A stretch of DNA of 64,000 bases from Linderina pennispora (GCF_002104995.1 NW_024468249.1:1426001-1490000); one strand, 5' to 3'; positions 1-11,851 are shown, counted from the stretch's first letter. Translations and numbers: made by a program. Notes: a model not told the origin generated them from the letters alone.

Positions 1-52
1 TTTTCTACCATATACCTTTTTCTATTAACCTTTTTCCTCTCCTTTTCGAGCC

Positions 53-1227
53 ATGAGACTTGTCATCCGTCATGACGGCGACACTGTCGCTGACTACATC
101 GGTAAGTTACATGGCCTACTGCTCTAATCCGCTACCTTGCCGCCGCCATTGCTTTTGTTTGCGCCTCCCTTCCCCAAGGGGTCGGTCGGAGGCTAATTTT
201 TCCTGATCGCTGGGAAGACAAGGGCGTCGCCGCTGTTTGTCCTCGCCCTCCATTTCCATTGCCGTGGCAATTGTCGCTTTGTTTTCTTTTGTGGCAGATG
301 CTTGCATGCGCGACACGGATTGAAAGGACCGTTGGATCTACACCAAATCGGCCCGTTTCGGGCTACATGCTGCATGCACCAGCTCAATACTTTTCGCTGT
401 AGCCGAGTACATCAAGGAGCGCATCAACCAGTTCAAGCCCACCAGCCGAGCGCCCCTTCGTCATCGGCCTGCCCACCGGTGCCTCCCCGATCGGCGTTTA
501 CAAGCGTCTGGTGAACCTCTACAACGACGGCAAGGTGTCGTTCAAGCACGTGGTGTCGTTCAACATGGACGAGTACGTCGGTCTGCCGCGCGACCACCCG
601 GAGAGCTACCACAGCTTCATGTGGAACCACCTCTTCAAGCACATCGATATCCCTCCCGAGAACGTCAACATCCTGAACGGCAACGCCGACGACCTGCAGG
701 AGGAGTGCCAGCAGTACGAGGACAAGATCAAGTCGTACGGTGGTATCGAGCTGTTCATGGGCGGCATCGGCCCCGACGGCCACATTGCCTTCAACGAGCC
801 GGGAAGCTCGCTGCAGAGCCGCACCCGTGTCAAGACCCTTGCCTACGAGACCATCCTGGCCAACGCGCGCTTCTTCGGCGGCGACGTGTCCAAGGTGCCC
901 AAGCTGGCTCTGACCGTCGGTGTCGGAACAGTCATGGATGCCCGCGAGGTCGTTGTCATCATCACTGGCGCCAACAAGGCTATCGCTCTGGCCAAGTGCA
1001 TTGAGGAGGGCGTCAACCACATGTGGACCGTATCGGCCATCCAGACCCACCCGCGCTCGCTTGTCGTCTGCGACGACGACGCCACTCTGGAGCTCCATGT
1101 CAAGACTGTTCGCTACTTCAAGAGCATCGAGCAGGTCCAGGACGAGATGATCGGTCGCGAGAACCTGGGTCTGTACGGACAGGTCGCTGGTCCGCTCAAG
1201 TACAAGGCCATTCCCTCGGGCAACTAA
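53..1227 (+). CDS. NAG1: Glucosamine-6-phosphate deaminase (frameshifted)
   Basis: The enzyme converts glucosamine-6-phosphate to fructose-6-phosphate and ammonia in cytosolic amino-sugar (chitin) catabolism. Exon 1 is 53-101, ending in a GTAAGT donor. The intron runs 102-402 and exon 2 starts at 403 with [13 protein letters not shown]. The family signatures [27 protein letters not shown] (catalytic His and Glu) and [10 protein letters not shown] are present, and the protein ends IPSGN at full family length. Exon 2 opens in one frame, and from about position 446 (AGCCGAGCG) the homologous protein continues in the +1 frame. One surplus base therefore breaks an otherwise intact gene. I favour an assembly error over a pseudogene because no other lesion is visible. 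Identity is certain; the exact reading across the shift is not. Confidence 0.9.
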
Positions 1228-1966
1228 TTTTTCATTTCCTATCTCTCGTACAATTCCCAAATCCGAATTTCCTTGCTTATTGCTCTTTGGGACAGGCTGC
1301 CCTTTGGGAGTGGGGAGAGGACGTGAATGGTTCCACCCGCTGTGCTTCTAGGCCATTTTCTCGGAACACTGGCCATTCCTAATCCGGAAGTGGTCTGCTC
1401 GTGGCCTTTTCTAAACGGTGCTGACGTACTGGTCTGTCGACATTCTGCGCAGAGGTTCTACACAGGAAGCAAACAGGATTGGGCGCCAGCATCTGAGATG
1501 TGCTCAAATGACGCGCATGCCTCATGTCCAAATCACCAGGCATGTTTTCAACAGGGAGTTGACTAACATGGCATCTCTTTTTCCTTGCCACTGGCATTGC
1601 TGTCGGTTGTTTGGAATGCGTTTGAGCTGTTTTCTGTCCAAAACATACGCCGCCCGAGCAATTCGTTTATTTCCTTATCGCATTGTTTCGCTTGTTGCGC
1701 AGCTCGTGTTGTTGTCAATGGCCCAAAGCCACTCTTATCCTTCGAACAGCCTGCTTGTTCTCCAGAACCCTTTCTGTCCAAGACGTAAATACGAAGGAAA
1801 ATAACACCATATATGCCGTTGGCGTCTCTAGGGAGAGGGCTTTTGGACGACAATTTGCTTCTCTCTTCCACAGTTTCTCACCACATTTTATTCATTACGA
1901 TATACGTCTGTATATCCACCTCGAATTAGTCTCCCCCTTTTCCCTTGCCTATTGATCCCCCCGTTA
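1228..1966. other. Intergenic stretch, no gene seen
   Basis: This holds the 3' flank of the deaminase gene and the upstream flank of a small putative gene. Open frames here overlap one another on both strands, lack recognisable motifs and show no codon-like pattern. Pyrimidine-rich tracts near 1920-1950 could be promoter sequence of the next gene. Confidence 0.4.
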
Positions 1967-2264
1967 ATGAGGTTCTCACTATCCCTAATGAACAAAAAAA
2001 TCTCGCACCACAGCAGCCAGCTGTTACCAGAGAAAGTCGACAGGAGCCACATCGCATCGGTTGCCTCCGAGAGGGTCTCGTGGGATGGCCAGCAAGAGGC
2101 GACGGTTGTGTGAGCTCCTATGGCCGCGGCCGCAACAGCAGATCCAGGATACTGTGGAGCCGGAGCCGGAGCCGGTGGAGCTCAAGCTGGATCTCGACCA
2201 GAACGACGATTTCTACGGTACAGTGCTGGACGCTACCATCAGGCGGAAGCAGACCGTCGAGTGA
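1967..2264 (+). CDS. Small hypothetical protein, probable +1 shift
   Basis: I do not recognise this protein. From the ATG at 1967 a polar 48-residue frame ends at TGA around 2112. Removing one base from GTTGTGTGAG there joins it to a second frame that runs to the stop at 2264. That second frame has a run of Glu-Pro pairs followed by LDLDQNDDFYGTVLDATIRR. The result would be a protein of about 98 residues, basic at first and then acidic. The support is indirect: the second half looks protein-like, and the same one-base-surplus defect occurs in several certain genes nearby. It could also be two unrelated chance frames. Confidence 0.35.
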
Positions 2265-2328
2265 GAAAACTGACAACTATATAAGCCATTACATAAATAA
2301 GATATTGAAAAGAAGGTGCTGAATAAAT

Positions 2329-3773
2329 TTAGGGATTGCGAATGGTACCGCCCGGGGCATCGCACAAGATTGACCGGCCGTACTGATAGCACACCTCGTT
2401 GATTGAGCATGCCGCCGGCAACGCCAGTCCGCCGGCATCACACGCAAAGAACCCCGGCCGCAAGCCATGCGCCTCACAAAGGAATTCGCCCGGCCGGCAG
2501 CTGCGAGGAACCCGGAACGGAATGTACGGGATCACGTTTTGCCTTTGCCGGGCTCTGCGTGGACGTCGCCCGCGCCGACGATGCGGGCGAGGCCGGGAAC
2601 CACCATGGGTGCCACCGGTGTATTCTGTGGCAAGGTGTGTGGGAATAGCTGCCGAGAAGGACGTGCGCGTCAATGGCGGCAGCGAGGACTGCATTTGCAT
2701 TGTGGTTGGCTGTAATGAGGGAACAGCGACAGGAGAGACCGTGATGATGTTTGGCGTGCTGGAGACTGGCGCGTGCACGGTGGCTGCAGTCCGAGGCATC
2801 GGTGCCGGTGACAAACTCTGTCGCAGTAACGACGTTCAGGTGGCCGCTGTGATGGTTGTTGGGCTGGCTGGCAATTACGTTGCTTGGCATATTGGCTCGC
2901 TCGCTACTGTGCAATATAATAAAACTGGCAATTACCGACATAACCTTGTCAGCATCCATGCCGCCCAGCTGTGTGCTTTCCGGGAGCTGCTGCGAGCTTT
3001 CCAGGAGCTGGTGCGGGACACGAGGCTGCTGTGACTCATCCGGCACAGCCTCCTCTTCGTCTATACGCGAGGCGGAATTCCAGAAACCCAGGAGACGAGG
3101 GCCGCGCTATGGCACTATCGGGCTGTTGTGCAGGAGCTGAGAATTGTGCAGAGTCGGCAGCAGCCTGTGCGCTTTCCGCGGCTGCCATCGGATGGGTTTG
3201 TATCGCCGCCGAATAGCCAAACAGGACCGGTATTGCGTGCCAAGTCAATAGCTGGTCGCTGCACTGGCAAGTTTCCTTGACCCGGTACACCGGTCACGCC
3301 TCCAGGGCGACTGCGCATTCGGGAGCATCCAGATCGGGCCTTGGCTGCGCGCCAAATCCAACGGCGGCACAGAAGCTGGGTGCTCTATGGGAGCCAGCAG
3401 CGGCACGCGCGCCACTACCGGGGTCTGCTCGGGGACAGCTGGTGTGCTCTGGTGCAAGTAGATAAGCGATGATGCATTTGGCAATGGCTTGTGGCCCTTG
3501 CTTAGGCGCTCGACAGTGGCGGCCACGGCTGGCATGGGCTCGGGCGCCGCGCAGAACACAGTGGGTCCCTTTGAGCCGACACAGAGATGCGTGGTGGGGC
3601 AGAATGCCTCGACCCAGCTGCCCTGGACGCACTTTAGGTACCGGGACGAGAGGCCATTGCCGTCAGCGCATATTACTGTGTGTGCGGGGCACGGCGATTT
3701 GGGCAGGTTGGCGATGGACGGGTATGCAGCAATCAGTGATGGCAGCACTAGACACAATGCGAGTGATGTGCAT
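2329..3773 (-). CDS. Secreted CBM19-like Cys-rich protein (broken)
   Basis: Two Cys-rich modules on the minus strand appear to belong to one secreted protein. The upstream part (3773 down to 3245) begins with a plausible signal peptide if one base near 3758 is dropped (MHITR then LCLVLPSLIAAYP). It then has a module with SRYLKCVQGSWVEAFCP, and the Cys spacing recalls CBM19 chitin-binding domains. The downstream part (about 2814 to 2329) has a Ser/Thr/Pro linker and a second module, SCRPGEFLCEAHGL followed by four more Cys, ending GGTIRNP. The two parts are in different frames, and I could not place an intron or shift between 3245 and 2814. A related protein lies at 16065-16542. The family call is by pattern only; a pseudogene is possible. 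Confidence 0.45.
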
Positions 3774-5100
3774 GCTGGATGTTTTTTTTTTCACGGAGTG
3801 TGGTGTTTACCGAACGAAATATAGGTGTATCTGAGATCCCCGCTTGGATATGCAAATGTAGCAAATGGCGACTGATTGTTCTGAAGCGGAACCTGGAAAT
3901 CTAGGACATGGAAATAATCGGGTTGAGACGCTTTGGCCAAAATAGGGAAGAAGGCGCGGCAGACCGTACGATATAGATACCCACACGACTCTCATTGCCA
4001 ATCTGGCTTATGTAGTGGTTGCTGCAGCTTTTTTTGCAAGAGCACAATGCTATTTTTGCAGGCTCTACGAATTTTCACTTCTATTTTTCGAGTGCATTCC
4101 TGCCATATGTTACCCAGGGTGCAGACGCAGTGTTGCTGTATTTGGGCAACAGCAGACCAGCCAGCATGCGACGCCGGAAAATAAACACCTGCCCCTCCCT
4201 CACGCATGGTCTGCAGAACGGTCTATATTTGTGTTGTATCTGTCATCAAATCTGCACACGCCCCCTCCCCCGCACGCTTTTTCGCAACCGGGGATGCTAA
4301 TTTTGAGCCCCAGGACATCGTCTGACCAAGCGGCACATTCTCCTCACATACACCTATTTGGGGGAATACCAGAAGGCCGTAGCGGAAAGGCGCCCTCGCC
4401 TCCTGCGATTGTAGTAGACCCGGCAATTTAGACTGCCGGTGACAAAGTAGGCGAGCAAGACATAGAGGGGTTTACTGCCTTGCTATTTTTCGTGCTCTCA
4501 GCTCCTCTCCCTTGTCATGCACAGAGGTGCAACCTTCCCCTCTTTCGCATGGCACAGGTGTTCTTGAATTGGGGCATGGAAGTGGTGCAAAGAACACCAT
4601 ACCCGTTGCAGCGCCATTCGGCGATTGTGTATTGCGCAAGATGGAGAGGATGCCGCACGGCGCCATATCATCAACCAGAAAAAGGCTACTGGTATCGCCA
4701 TAGACAAAACGGATGAGGCGTAGACCTCTGGAAGAATAATCTACGCCCGGCAACGGTGAATATTATGCGGGCAGTAGTCCTTGCACTATTCTTCGACCAC
4801 ACCTTTACGAGAGAGAAAAAGCAAAACAAACTGGCCACATGCCACAATCATGGAAAACAGGCACACAACCCCTACTCAGTTTAGGACTGTACTGGATATA
4901 GAAGCATCCACACATACGCACTGAGAGTACGAAAAGATACATTGTTTTGTTGGACAGATAAGCGAAGAATACTGAATAAGGCAAAAACAGTAAAAGGGAA
5001 AACTCATACACATTAAGTGTGAAGGGGAGCTGGATCCACTGAGGGCAGCAGGCATTGAGGAGAAGAGGTGGTTTCGTGGATAGCTCGAGGGATCGTTAGC
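3774..5100. other. Intergenic stretch, no gene seen
   Basis: There is a 10-nt T run at 3782-3791 next to the start of the CBM19-like gene. The rest shows only short overlapping frames with no recognisable domain. I see no RNA gene or repeat. Confidence 0.4.
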
Positions 5101-5322
5101 TTAGACACGGAGCATCATGTTCAGTGCCTTGAGCTTGGTCGTGTCGACGCTGAAGAAGTCTGCGTTGGAGAATGAGCTGTTGAGTGTCGAGGTTTCGGAG
5201 AAGGACGAGTTGCGCCGGCTCTGCGACTCGTGAATGTCCTTTTGTGTGGAGTATGACGAGGATCCGTCGATTCGCGGCCACATCTTGTTGACCATCCATC
5301 TCATCGTATACTTGAGGCTCAT
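5101..5322 (-). CDS. Small Ser-rich hypothetical protein
   Basis: An uninterrupted 73-residue frame runs from the ATG at 5322 to TAA at 5101. It starts MSLKYTMRWMVNKMWPRIDG and continues into a Ser/Asn-rich stretch, ending in a short hydrophobic-basic tail. There is no Cys, no signal peptide and no known domain. The composition is biased in a way typical of small fungal regulatory or disordered proteins. No paralogue is visible in the window. It may be a real short gene or the last exon of a longer one; no convincing upstream exon was found. Confidence 0.4.
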   Translation of the reverse strand: MSLKYTMRWMVNKMWPRIDGSSSYSTQKDIHESQSRRNSSFSETSTLNSSFSNADFFSVDTTKLKALNMMLRV

Positions 5323-6666
5323 GGTTATATGTGTATCAGGGCTACGCTGTGTGGTAAAGAGGAGAGGAAGAGTTTGAAAAGTGCACAGGGGTCGTAAGTG
5401 AGGAGGGCAGGAGGGAAGCACAGGCGAGAGAGAATGGCCGGAATATATAAACGATTACAAAAGGCAATGGAAGGGAGGGGAATGATCTTTAGACTGGCTT
5501 GCAAACAAAGCACGTCTGTCCCATGTGGGAGGCAAGGATCTGCTGCTTTCTTTATACGCGTTTCTGTGTCAGCACCCTCCCAAGGCCGGTCGCGAACCAA
5601 AGAACCCTCTCTGCGTTTACTTGCTATGGTAAAAGGACCTTGAGACTGAATGGCATGTCGACGGCATGCCTGGTTTCCTCTCTGGGAACTGACAAATCCT
5701 GCACATTGCGGCATGGGTAAAAGGAGGGATAATCTGCGTTTATCCTCAGCACAAGCCCGCCATAAAACCCGCACAGGTACGGACGAGCAGGCTCAGTTGA
5801 GCCTCTAATGAAATATTGCCCTTCCAAAGAGAAATAAACAAATCTTGGCTCTACGACAAGCCCAGCCTGCACAGGGCTTAGTGGGCGAGAAGTGCCGGAA
5901 GCAAAAACAACATGGCCAAGATACTAAATGAGGCTCAGCCTACATTTGCCGATGCAAGATTGGCAAATGAGTTTTTTGCTGCCGAATATGATGAAGCGAT
6001 TTGTCTTATTCCTTCGTCCGGCAATGTCCGGAGGGGCCACCTGCTGAATATTTTGCAGCAGTGCCTGCCTATTTTAGCCCTGCTGCTGGAGACTCGGCAC
6101 TGGGGACTTGTGGGTGGTGGTCTCCTACACCCGCTTCCTGGGTTCATATACACTGGGGTCTGCGCTGTTAACATAGGTCATTCCTTGCACAATGGCTTGC
6201 AATTTCGGGTCTGCAATATCTACGCCTTTGAGCGCTCAATGGCTGCCGGGTGGCTGTGCCGGGCATGTTGTACGATATATGGTGAGAAAAATAGTGCCGA
6301 TTGTACCTATTCAATGCCCCAATTTATTGTGAGACGGCCACTACTCATCTGCACCCGGTTCTGATTAGCAATGGGAGAGTACGTCTTCTGTCTTCCCGGA
6401 AGAGCGAGGCCGATGGCAGCAGATGGTGGATATGATGGAATTAAGTAACCGCCCTCTAGCATATTGATTCGTATTGCGCTATTTATGAAGCGTTTTGCCG
6501 AACACAGAGGCAGTCTTGAATACAACTGGTGCATCAGAGACACGACAGCGGTCTACGAATGGCGCCTGTGGCTTTCTTAATGCGGTGGTTACTCTGCCGG
6601 CCGCGCAAGCACAAATACTCGCTTGAACTGCTAGGTAATTCGGTACAACATGCATTGCATATCTGG
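5323..6666. other. Intergenic stretch, only a doubtful frame
   Basis: A 150-codon plus-strand frame at 5912-6364 has no recognisable domain and mixed composition, and I do not support it as a gene. The stretch probably holds the 3' flank of the Zn2Cys6 regulator gene and the upstream flank of the small Ser-rich gene. Confidence 0.35.
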
Positions 6667-9168
6667 CTACAACGAAAGTAAAGATAACTGCTCTGTGGCG
6701 CTGATGAAATCGTCGGTGTCCATCATTTTGAGGACATCCGTGGCCCCCTCGAGATTCCAGGCCTCGCTGAGCCTGACCAATGCATCCCACATCGACCTGA
6801 TATTCCGTATCGACCTGTCAAGTTCCTGCTGCCACTGGCTCAGCGGCATCTCAGAATCGTCCGCCTCTTTTAATGCTGCTCTGCAGCAGCGAATCTGCCG
6901 CAAAAGCACGCTGGAATTAATGATGATGCTTATATACACCATTACATCAAACCTAATGCTTGGTATGTCGTCGTTATCCCTGAGGAACTCGGCCAATGTG
7001 TGTGCGCTCTGAACACAAATGTACCACGACTCTGGCACAATATCCGTTGCTAGTAGCCCCTGACTCCAGACTGTACCAAACATTGTCGACATCACCTGTC
7101 TAAGGGCCACACTTTTCGGGTCAGCCTGCTCTTCGATCGGTTGGTCAAACTCGGCAAAAAACGACGGCCGATTATTCGAGTGCAGAATGATGGTCGAACT
7201 GCACGTATATGCCGTGATGACCACGTAGCGCACTCGCATGACTGAAGCCCTGTAGTCTGCGCTACCAAACTGCTGCATATCGCTCTCGCTAAATGTAAGG
7301 CCAATAATGTGTTTGGGCGGTTTGATTCGCTCGCGTAGGTCACGCAGCTGTGCATCAAACTGGTGGAACATTGAGTAGCCAGACACCAATTTGGCCATGC
7401 GCCTAACAGGGTATACCAACTGCCCAGAGTCAGCAACTGGCTCGAGGAAATCCACCGCAGGAAACGGGCGATTCTGCAGTTCCATATTGTCCTGGTCGAT
7501 TCTTGCTGCCCTTGCATCGCTCAGAAACTGGCAAATGCGGCTATCCAGCGTGCTAAACTCGCAAAGTAATGCAAACGAATGAGATACAGCTCCGGTGACG
7601 ACGGAGACAGGGATTTCCTGCTCCGGCGATGACTCGTGCGACGACATCTTCTTTGAGCTGCCGCCATGGGCTGCCAATACCCTCTCAGAAACGGGCATCA
7701 TTCCATCGGTGCTGTAGATGAGGGGAAACTCGATATCGTTCCAATCCGAGTCGGCACAGGGCGATTTGACAAATATCGACGATTCTGGTATCATTGTCGG
7801 CAAGCCCTGAACCAGTGCCATTAATGAATCGTGCTGGAAGACCGACCAGAATATCCGCCGCTTTGTCTCGACCTCAATCCACTCCTCCCATGTCTTTGGG
7901 TCCGAGTTCCTGTACAGATCAAGTTTGTGATAGCCCAAGCGCATGATCAAACCTGTCGTCGCTGATATTATCACTGCATAGGTATCCATACGGGTCACCT
8001 GGGCCTCCGTCATCGACAAGAAGAGCAATGCCAAGACAATGTCAGTCGTCGGCTTCTCCAGCGAAAATAGTATTTTGGTCTTGAGCTCGCTTGCCAGGTT
8101 GCCGGTTTCAAGCTTGACCCTCTTCTTCAGCGCAACATATGGTGCAACCACGCACTTGAGTGCCTCAATGAGCAGCGGATGCACATCGTTGGCGACAATG
8201 CGGCGTAAAAATGTCGATGGGTGGAAGACGGCACCATATGATGGATACACATAGTCGAAATATGCCAGCACTGCGTCGCGTGTCTCCGTTTCAACCTTGT
8301 CCGAATAGAATTCCTGTAGCAGACCATCAATTGGCGGTCTGACAAATCCGTCTGTGTGCATATCGTCCTCGGACGACGGGCTGTGGCGTGAGGTATCGGT
8401 GCCTGAAGAAGACATCCGCGGATTGGACGGCGTGCGGCTAGAAGCATACAGCCTGCTGGTCCGGACCACCTCGTCATCCAGCAGAAGATTGGCGATGTCA
8501 GCTGCCGAAGGCTTTTTTGTGAATTTGCCGTATGTGGCCGCATCGGCATTCGACAGTTCTGCCTTGGCCACCCTTGGCTTAGGACCGCGCCGTTTCATCG
8601 TCCTCCATTCGCACCGCACATCGCGCTTGATGCAGTTATTGCACGGTTTGCCACCATCGCACTTGATTCGTTTCTTGTGGCACCAGTCGCACGCCTGTGT
8701 GCGTCTTTGTTTGCGTACCTGCGCATGCTGCTGATACTGCTCTGAAATGTTTTCCTGCAGCGGAATTGCGGAGTGCAGGTGCATATTTGACTGATGCTGC
8801 CCGCTCAGCTTCGGCGATCCCTCGGACTTTGTTGCATGCGATGGGTAGAGGCGGGTAAAGTCATGGCTGGGGGTCATGTCCACTGTATACGGGTGATGCC
8901 GGTGGTCAACAGCAACAAAGTCAGGTCCCGCACGGATAGCCCCGCTGTGTGGTGTCTGGGAGGGTGGAGGCTGCCACGGCGTGTCCGCATGCACGAGACT
9001 GTGCCAGTGCCCTGGGGGTGTAACCGTTGGGTCGGCTGAGTCCCCTGCAGCGCCTTCGCGCACTGCCGACTTGTTTGGCTGGACTACGGGCGTGCTCAAC
9101 AGTGGGGGCGTACTCACGCGAGTGATGGCCAATATGACATTATCGTCAGGTATACCGGTGCTATCCAT
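6667..9168 (-). CDS. Zn2Cys6 fungal transcription factor
   Basis: This is a single uninterrupted frame of 833 residues. The N-terminal 150 residues are Pro/His/Ser-rich and probably disordered. Around residues 159-185 is a binuclear zinc cluster with Cys spacing CX2CX6CX5CX2CX6C (ACDWCHKKRIKCDGGKPCNN), followed by a basic linker containing RRGPKPR. These predict sequence-specific DNA binding in the nucleus. Further on, residues of about 290-650 fit the alpha-helical fungal-specific regulatory domain (PF04082-like): a segment reading YHKLDLYRN, then KRRIFWSVFQHD and DSLMALVQGLP, as in that family. Targets cannot be inferred. It is the longest clean frame in the first 25 kb, which contrasts with the frame-damaged genes around it. 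I start at the first ATG, 9168. Confidence 0.9.
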   Translation of the reverse strand: MDSTGIPDDNVILAITRVSTPPLLSTPVVQPNKSAVREGAAGDSADPTVTPPGHWHSLVHADTPWQPPPSQTPHSGAIRAGPDFVAVDHRHHPYTVDMTPSHDFTRLYPSHATKSEGSPKLSGQHQSNMHLHSAIPLQENISEQYQQHAQVRKQRRTQACDWCHKKRIKCDGGKPCNNCIKRDVRCEWRTMKRRGPKPRVAKAELSNADAATYGKFTKKPSAADIANLLLDDEVVRTSRLYASSRTPSNPRMSSSGTDTSRHSPSSEDDMHTDGFVRPPIDGLLQEFYSDKVETETRDAVLAYFDYVYPSYGAVFHPSTFLRRIVANDVHPLLIEALKCVVAPYVALKKRVKLETGNLASELKTKILFSLEKPTTDIVLALLFLSMTEAQVTRMDTYAVIISATTGLIMRLGYHKLDLYRNSDPKTWEEWIEVETKRRIFWSVFQHDSLMALVQGLPTMIPESSIFVKSPCADSDWNDIEFPLIYSTDGMMPVSERVLAAHGGSSKKMSSHESSPEQEIPVSVVTGAVSHSFALLCEFSTLDSRICQFLSDARAARIDQDNMELQNRPFPAVDFLEPVADSGQLVYPVRRMAKLVSGYSMFHQFDAQLRDLRERIKPPKHIIGLTFSESDMQQFGSADYRASVMRVRYVVITAYTCSSTIILHSNNRPSFFAEFDQPIEEQADPKSVALRQVMSTMFGTVWSQGLLATDIVPESWYICVQSAHTLAEFLRDNDDIPSIRFDVMVYISIIINSSVLLRQIRCCRAALKEADDSEMPLSQWQQELDRSIRNIRSMWDALVRLSEAWNLEGATDVLKMMDTDDFISATEQLSLLSL

Positions 9169-9712
9169 GGCTACGTTTGCTACTACTAATCTGGGGTAAT
9201 AAAAATACGGTGGGTTTTGTGGAGAAAAGAGGCATAAAGGGGGACGTGGATTTCCACTCCTTCTGGGTATAAACTGTAATTATTCTGGCTAATAATAGGA
9301 TGCAAAGCAGCTCCTGCAAGCGCATTCGGTGCTGCAATTCTTGGCGTCTGTCCGACTCGTGGCGTTGCATGGCCACCGCTACTTTGGTGGTGATATCCGA
9401 AGCAGATGCACACGTAGGTGTAAGCTGCGCCCGGGGCATACGTTAAGGCAATGTCTCCACGCCCCTACATGCCATCCATGTAGCGCAGTGTCTGGCTTGT
9501 ATGAGCGTATGGAAAATAATGGTTCGGCTCAAATGGGACCGCGGCGGAGTTGATAACAGTGGAAGATCCTTGATCACTGCCCTCGGCTATACTCGGTGTC
9601 AGCTTCACGGTTTAATACGGAAAAAGCTGATTCACGCACATATTTCATAAGCAGCATATGCCGCTGCTAAGGTGGTGGAGCTAGTGCCCAAGTATTCGCA
9701 AAGCTGTAGTGG
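9169..9712. other. Upstream region of the Zn2Cys6 gene
   Basis: About 540 bases upstream of the regulator start carry no frame with recognisable content. It most likely includes the regulator's promoter. No clear TATA box or repeat stands out. Confidence 0.35.
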
Positions 9713-10420
9713 CTATGTAGCCGTGCTGCTTGTCGACAACTCGAGACTGCTCTTGACAAATGCTATGACATCCCACACTTTCCCTACTAGGCGGCTGCGC
9801 ATCCTTAGGGGAAGGGGTTTCTCGCTCACTGCTTTGCAGGCGTCAAAGTCAGGCAACCAGAGCACCATGCTCTGCACCACATGGCACTCGGGATTAGTAA
9901 ATTCGGGGATGCAGCCTATCTTATGCAATTCATGCATATGAACACCAACACGCCACACAGACTGCACCACTGTTGATTAGCCCGTTTTTGGATGCATTTC
10001 TCAGCAGGTGGCTTGCCTCATCACTGCGTGTACCGGCGGTATATTTGTGGTCTGCCAGACACTCTCGGTACTTGGTGTTATATCAAGGGGTGTCAAGTGA
10101 TGACGGATTCTTGGTGTGGTTCATATTCCAGCCATGGCGGTATGCTGCTTTGCCGCTTTAACTGTCGCAGGCTGCTAATGTATTCGGTTATATGCTGCGG
10201 TTGGGCCAACACAGAGCCTGTCTGACGCAGCTCTCGCACGGTCGGGTGTATCGCAGGGATCTGAAAGTGCTGGTTCTCCCACTCCAGTGCTGCTGGTGCG
10301 ACGTCACTCCACGTCGCAGCACCTATCGGCGTTGGCGGTTGGCCACCAGCCGCCCAAATCCCAAGCACGTGAGATCCAGACCCTACAGTTTCCAGATTCC
10401 CACAGTGATCCTGGATCGTG
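9713..10420 (-). CDS. Uncharacterised protein, probably spliced
   Basis: I do not recognise this protein. An acceptor-like sequence (minus strand, ATTTTTAG) at about 10431-10438 is followed by an open frame that reads QTDLTIQDHCGNLETVGSGS and continues to 10093 with a Gln/Ser-rich helical stretch. A second open segment, 9970 to 9713, contains a Cys-containing motif (HKIGCIPEFTNPEC) and ends SSTAT. Both segments look protein-like and lie on the same strand, so they may be exons of one gene. However, the joining intron (about 9970-10093) and the first exon are not resolved. Neither segment matches a family I know. Confidence 0.3.
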
Positions 10421-10763
10421 AGATCAGTTTGCTAAAAATTTAGTGCTTGTCCATGAGCTGCCAACCACGCGAGCCGGCTGGCATTCCAGTGCCCAAGCCG
10501 GCTCCCTCGCCCGCGCCCCATCGCGGCTGCCCGGCTTGGAAGGGGTGGGCATGGCCAGATTTTTTTCGCCCAGCAAGGGGCCATGCTAAGAGCCGGGCGG
10601 GGTCCCCCCAGCGATCAGAGGCGAGGAAAAAATTGAGGCCAAAATAGAGAAAGTGCCTCAAAGGCGGGCGCCGGGCCGAAGCACTTTATAGTCTCCCTCT
10701 CTTTCACTATCTTTACCTTTATTCGGCAGAGTAACCTTTTCGCCCTATATTGCAAAAAGTACC

Positions 10764-11851
10764 ATGAACGCTCAGTACACCAAGGTAAGGCACCGCGATT
10801 GCACTGATTCTGTGCCCTTCGAGATTCATTGGGCCAATGCTGCCGAGAGGAAGTAATCGGTGAAGAGTGCGCGCGCAAGTGTCGGGGTGTGTTTTGTGGT
10901 CGTGTCCGGCAGTGGGAACAGGGTCGCAGGAGCTGCACATGGAGCAGATCTCCCTACGTGGGTTGGCGCGCCGAGGACGCGTCCAGCAGGGAGGAGGGCA
11001 CTTTTGGCGGCAACAGTGGTAACTGCATCATGTTTGCAGTCCAGCCAGTCTGAGCAAAGTGGGGTTCGCCCTGCTGGGAAGACGTTGCCGAGCGGGGTCT
11101 ACCAACGACACATACGCGCCGCATTCACGCACCACTGCTAGACTCGCAGATCGCGCATACTCTGGACAACATTACTTTATTCGGGAGACAGCACATGCTG
11201 TAAACAACATCGCTGGCCACACAACATCTCGACTAACCACCGGCATCGTGCTTCATATAGGTTCACGTCATTGACGGTAAGGGTCACCTTCTCGGTCGCC
11301 TCGCCTCCGTTGTCGCTAAGCTGCTGCTTAACGGCCAGAAGGTCGTCGTTGTCCGCTGCGAGGAGATGAACGTCTCGGGCTCGTTCTACCGCAACAAGAT
11401 CAAGCTGCAGAACTACCTGAACAAGCGTTGCCTGTCGAACCCCAAGCGGGGTCCGTTCCACTTCCGTGCTCCGTCGCGCACCTTCTACCGTGCTCTGCGC
11501 GGTATGATCCCGCACAAGACTGCCCGTGGTGAGGCCGCTCTTGCCCGCTTGAAGGTCTTCGAGGGTGTCCCCCCTCCCTATGACAAGCAGAAGCGCATGG
11601 TTGTCCCCCGTGCTCTGCGCGTCATCAACCTGAAGCCCGGCCGCAAGTTCACCACCCTCAGCCGCATGTCGACTGAGATCGGCTGGAAGTACCAGGACGT
11701 TGTTGCCGACCTCGAGAAGAAGCGCAAGGTCCGCGCCCAGGCTTTCTACGAGCGCAAGAAGGCTCTGACCAACCTCCGTGCCAAGGCTGTTGCCGCCAAG
11801 GAGGCCGACCTTGCCCCCATCAAGGAGCAGCTCGCCGTTTTCGGTCACTAA
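10764..11851 (+). CDS. RPL16: 60S ribosomal protein uL13 (L13a/RPL16)
   Basis: This is a component of the large cytosolic ribosomal subunit. Exon 1 is 10764-10784 (MNAQYTK), followed by a 476-nt intron (10785-11260, GTAAGG...ATAG). Exon 2, 11261-11851, opens [20 protein letters not shown]. Diagnostic segments are [40 protein letters not shown] and [15 protein letters not shown]. The total is 203 residues, the usual length for eukaryotic uL13. A short first exon followed by the longest intron in the gene is typical of fungal ribosomal protein genes. I looked in the intron for box C/D or H/ACA elements and saw no convincing snoRNA. Coding sequence is strongly C-ending at third positions, as expected for high expression. 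Confidence 0.96.

Noticed and set aside
2399-3034. 211-codon plus-strand frame opposite the CBM19-like gene
   Set aside because: Arg/Gly/Cys-rich translation typical of an antisense shadow of a C-rich coding strand; no domain.
10785-11260. Possible snoRNA inside the RPL16 intron
   Set aside because: Looked for box C (RTGATGA) with box D (CTGA), or a paired hairpin with box H/ACA; only isolated matches were found.
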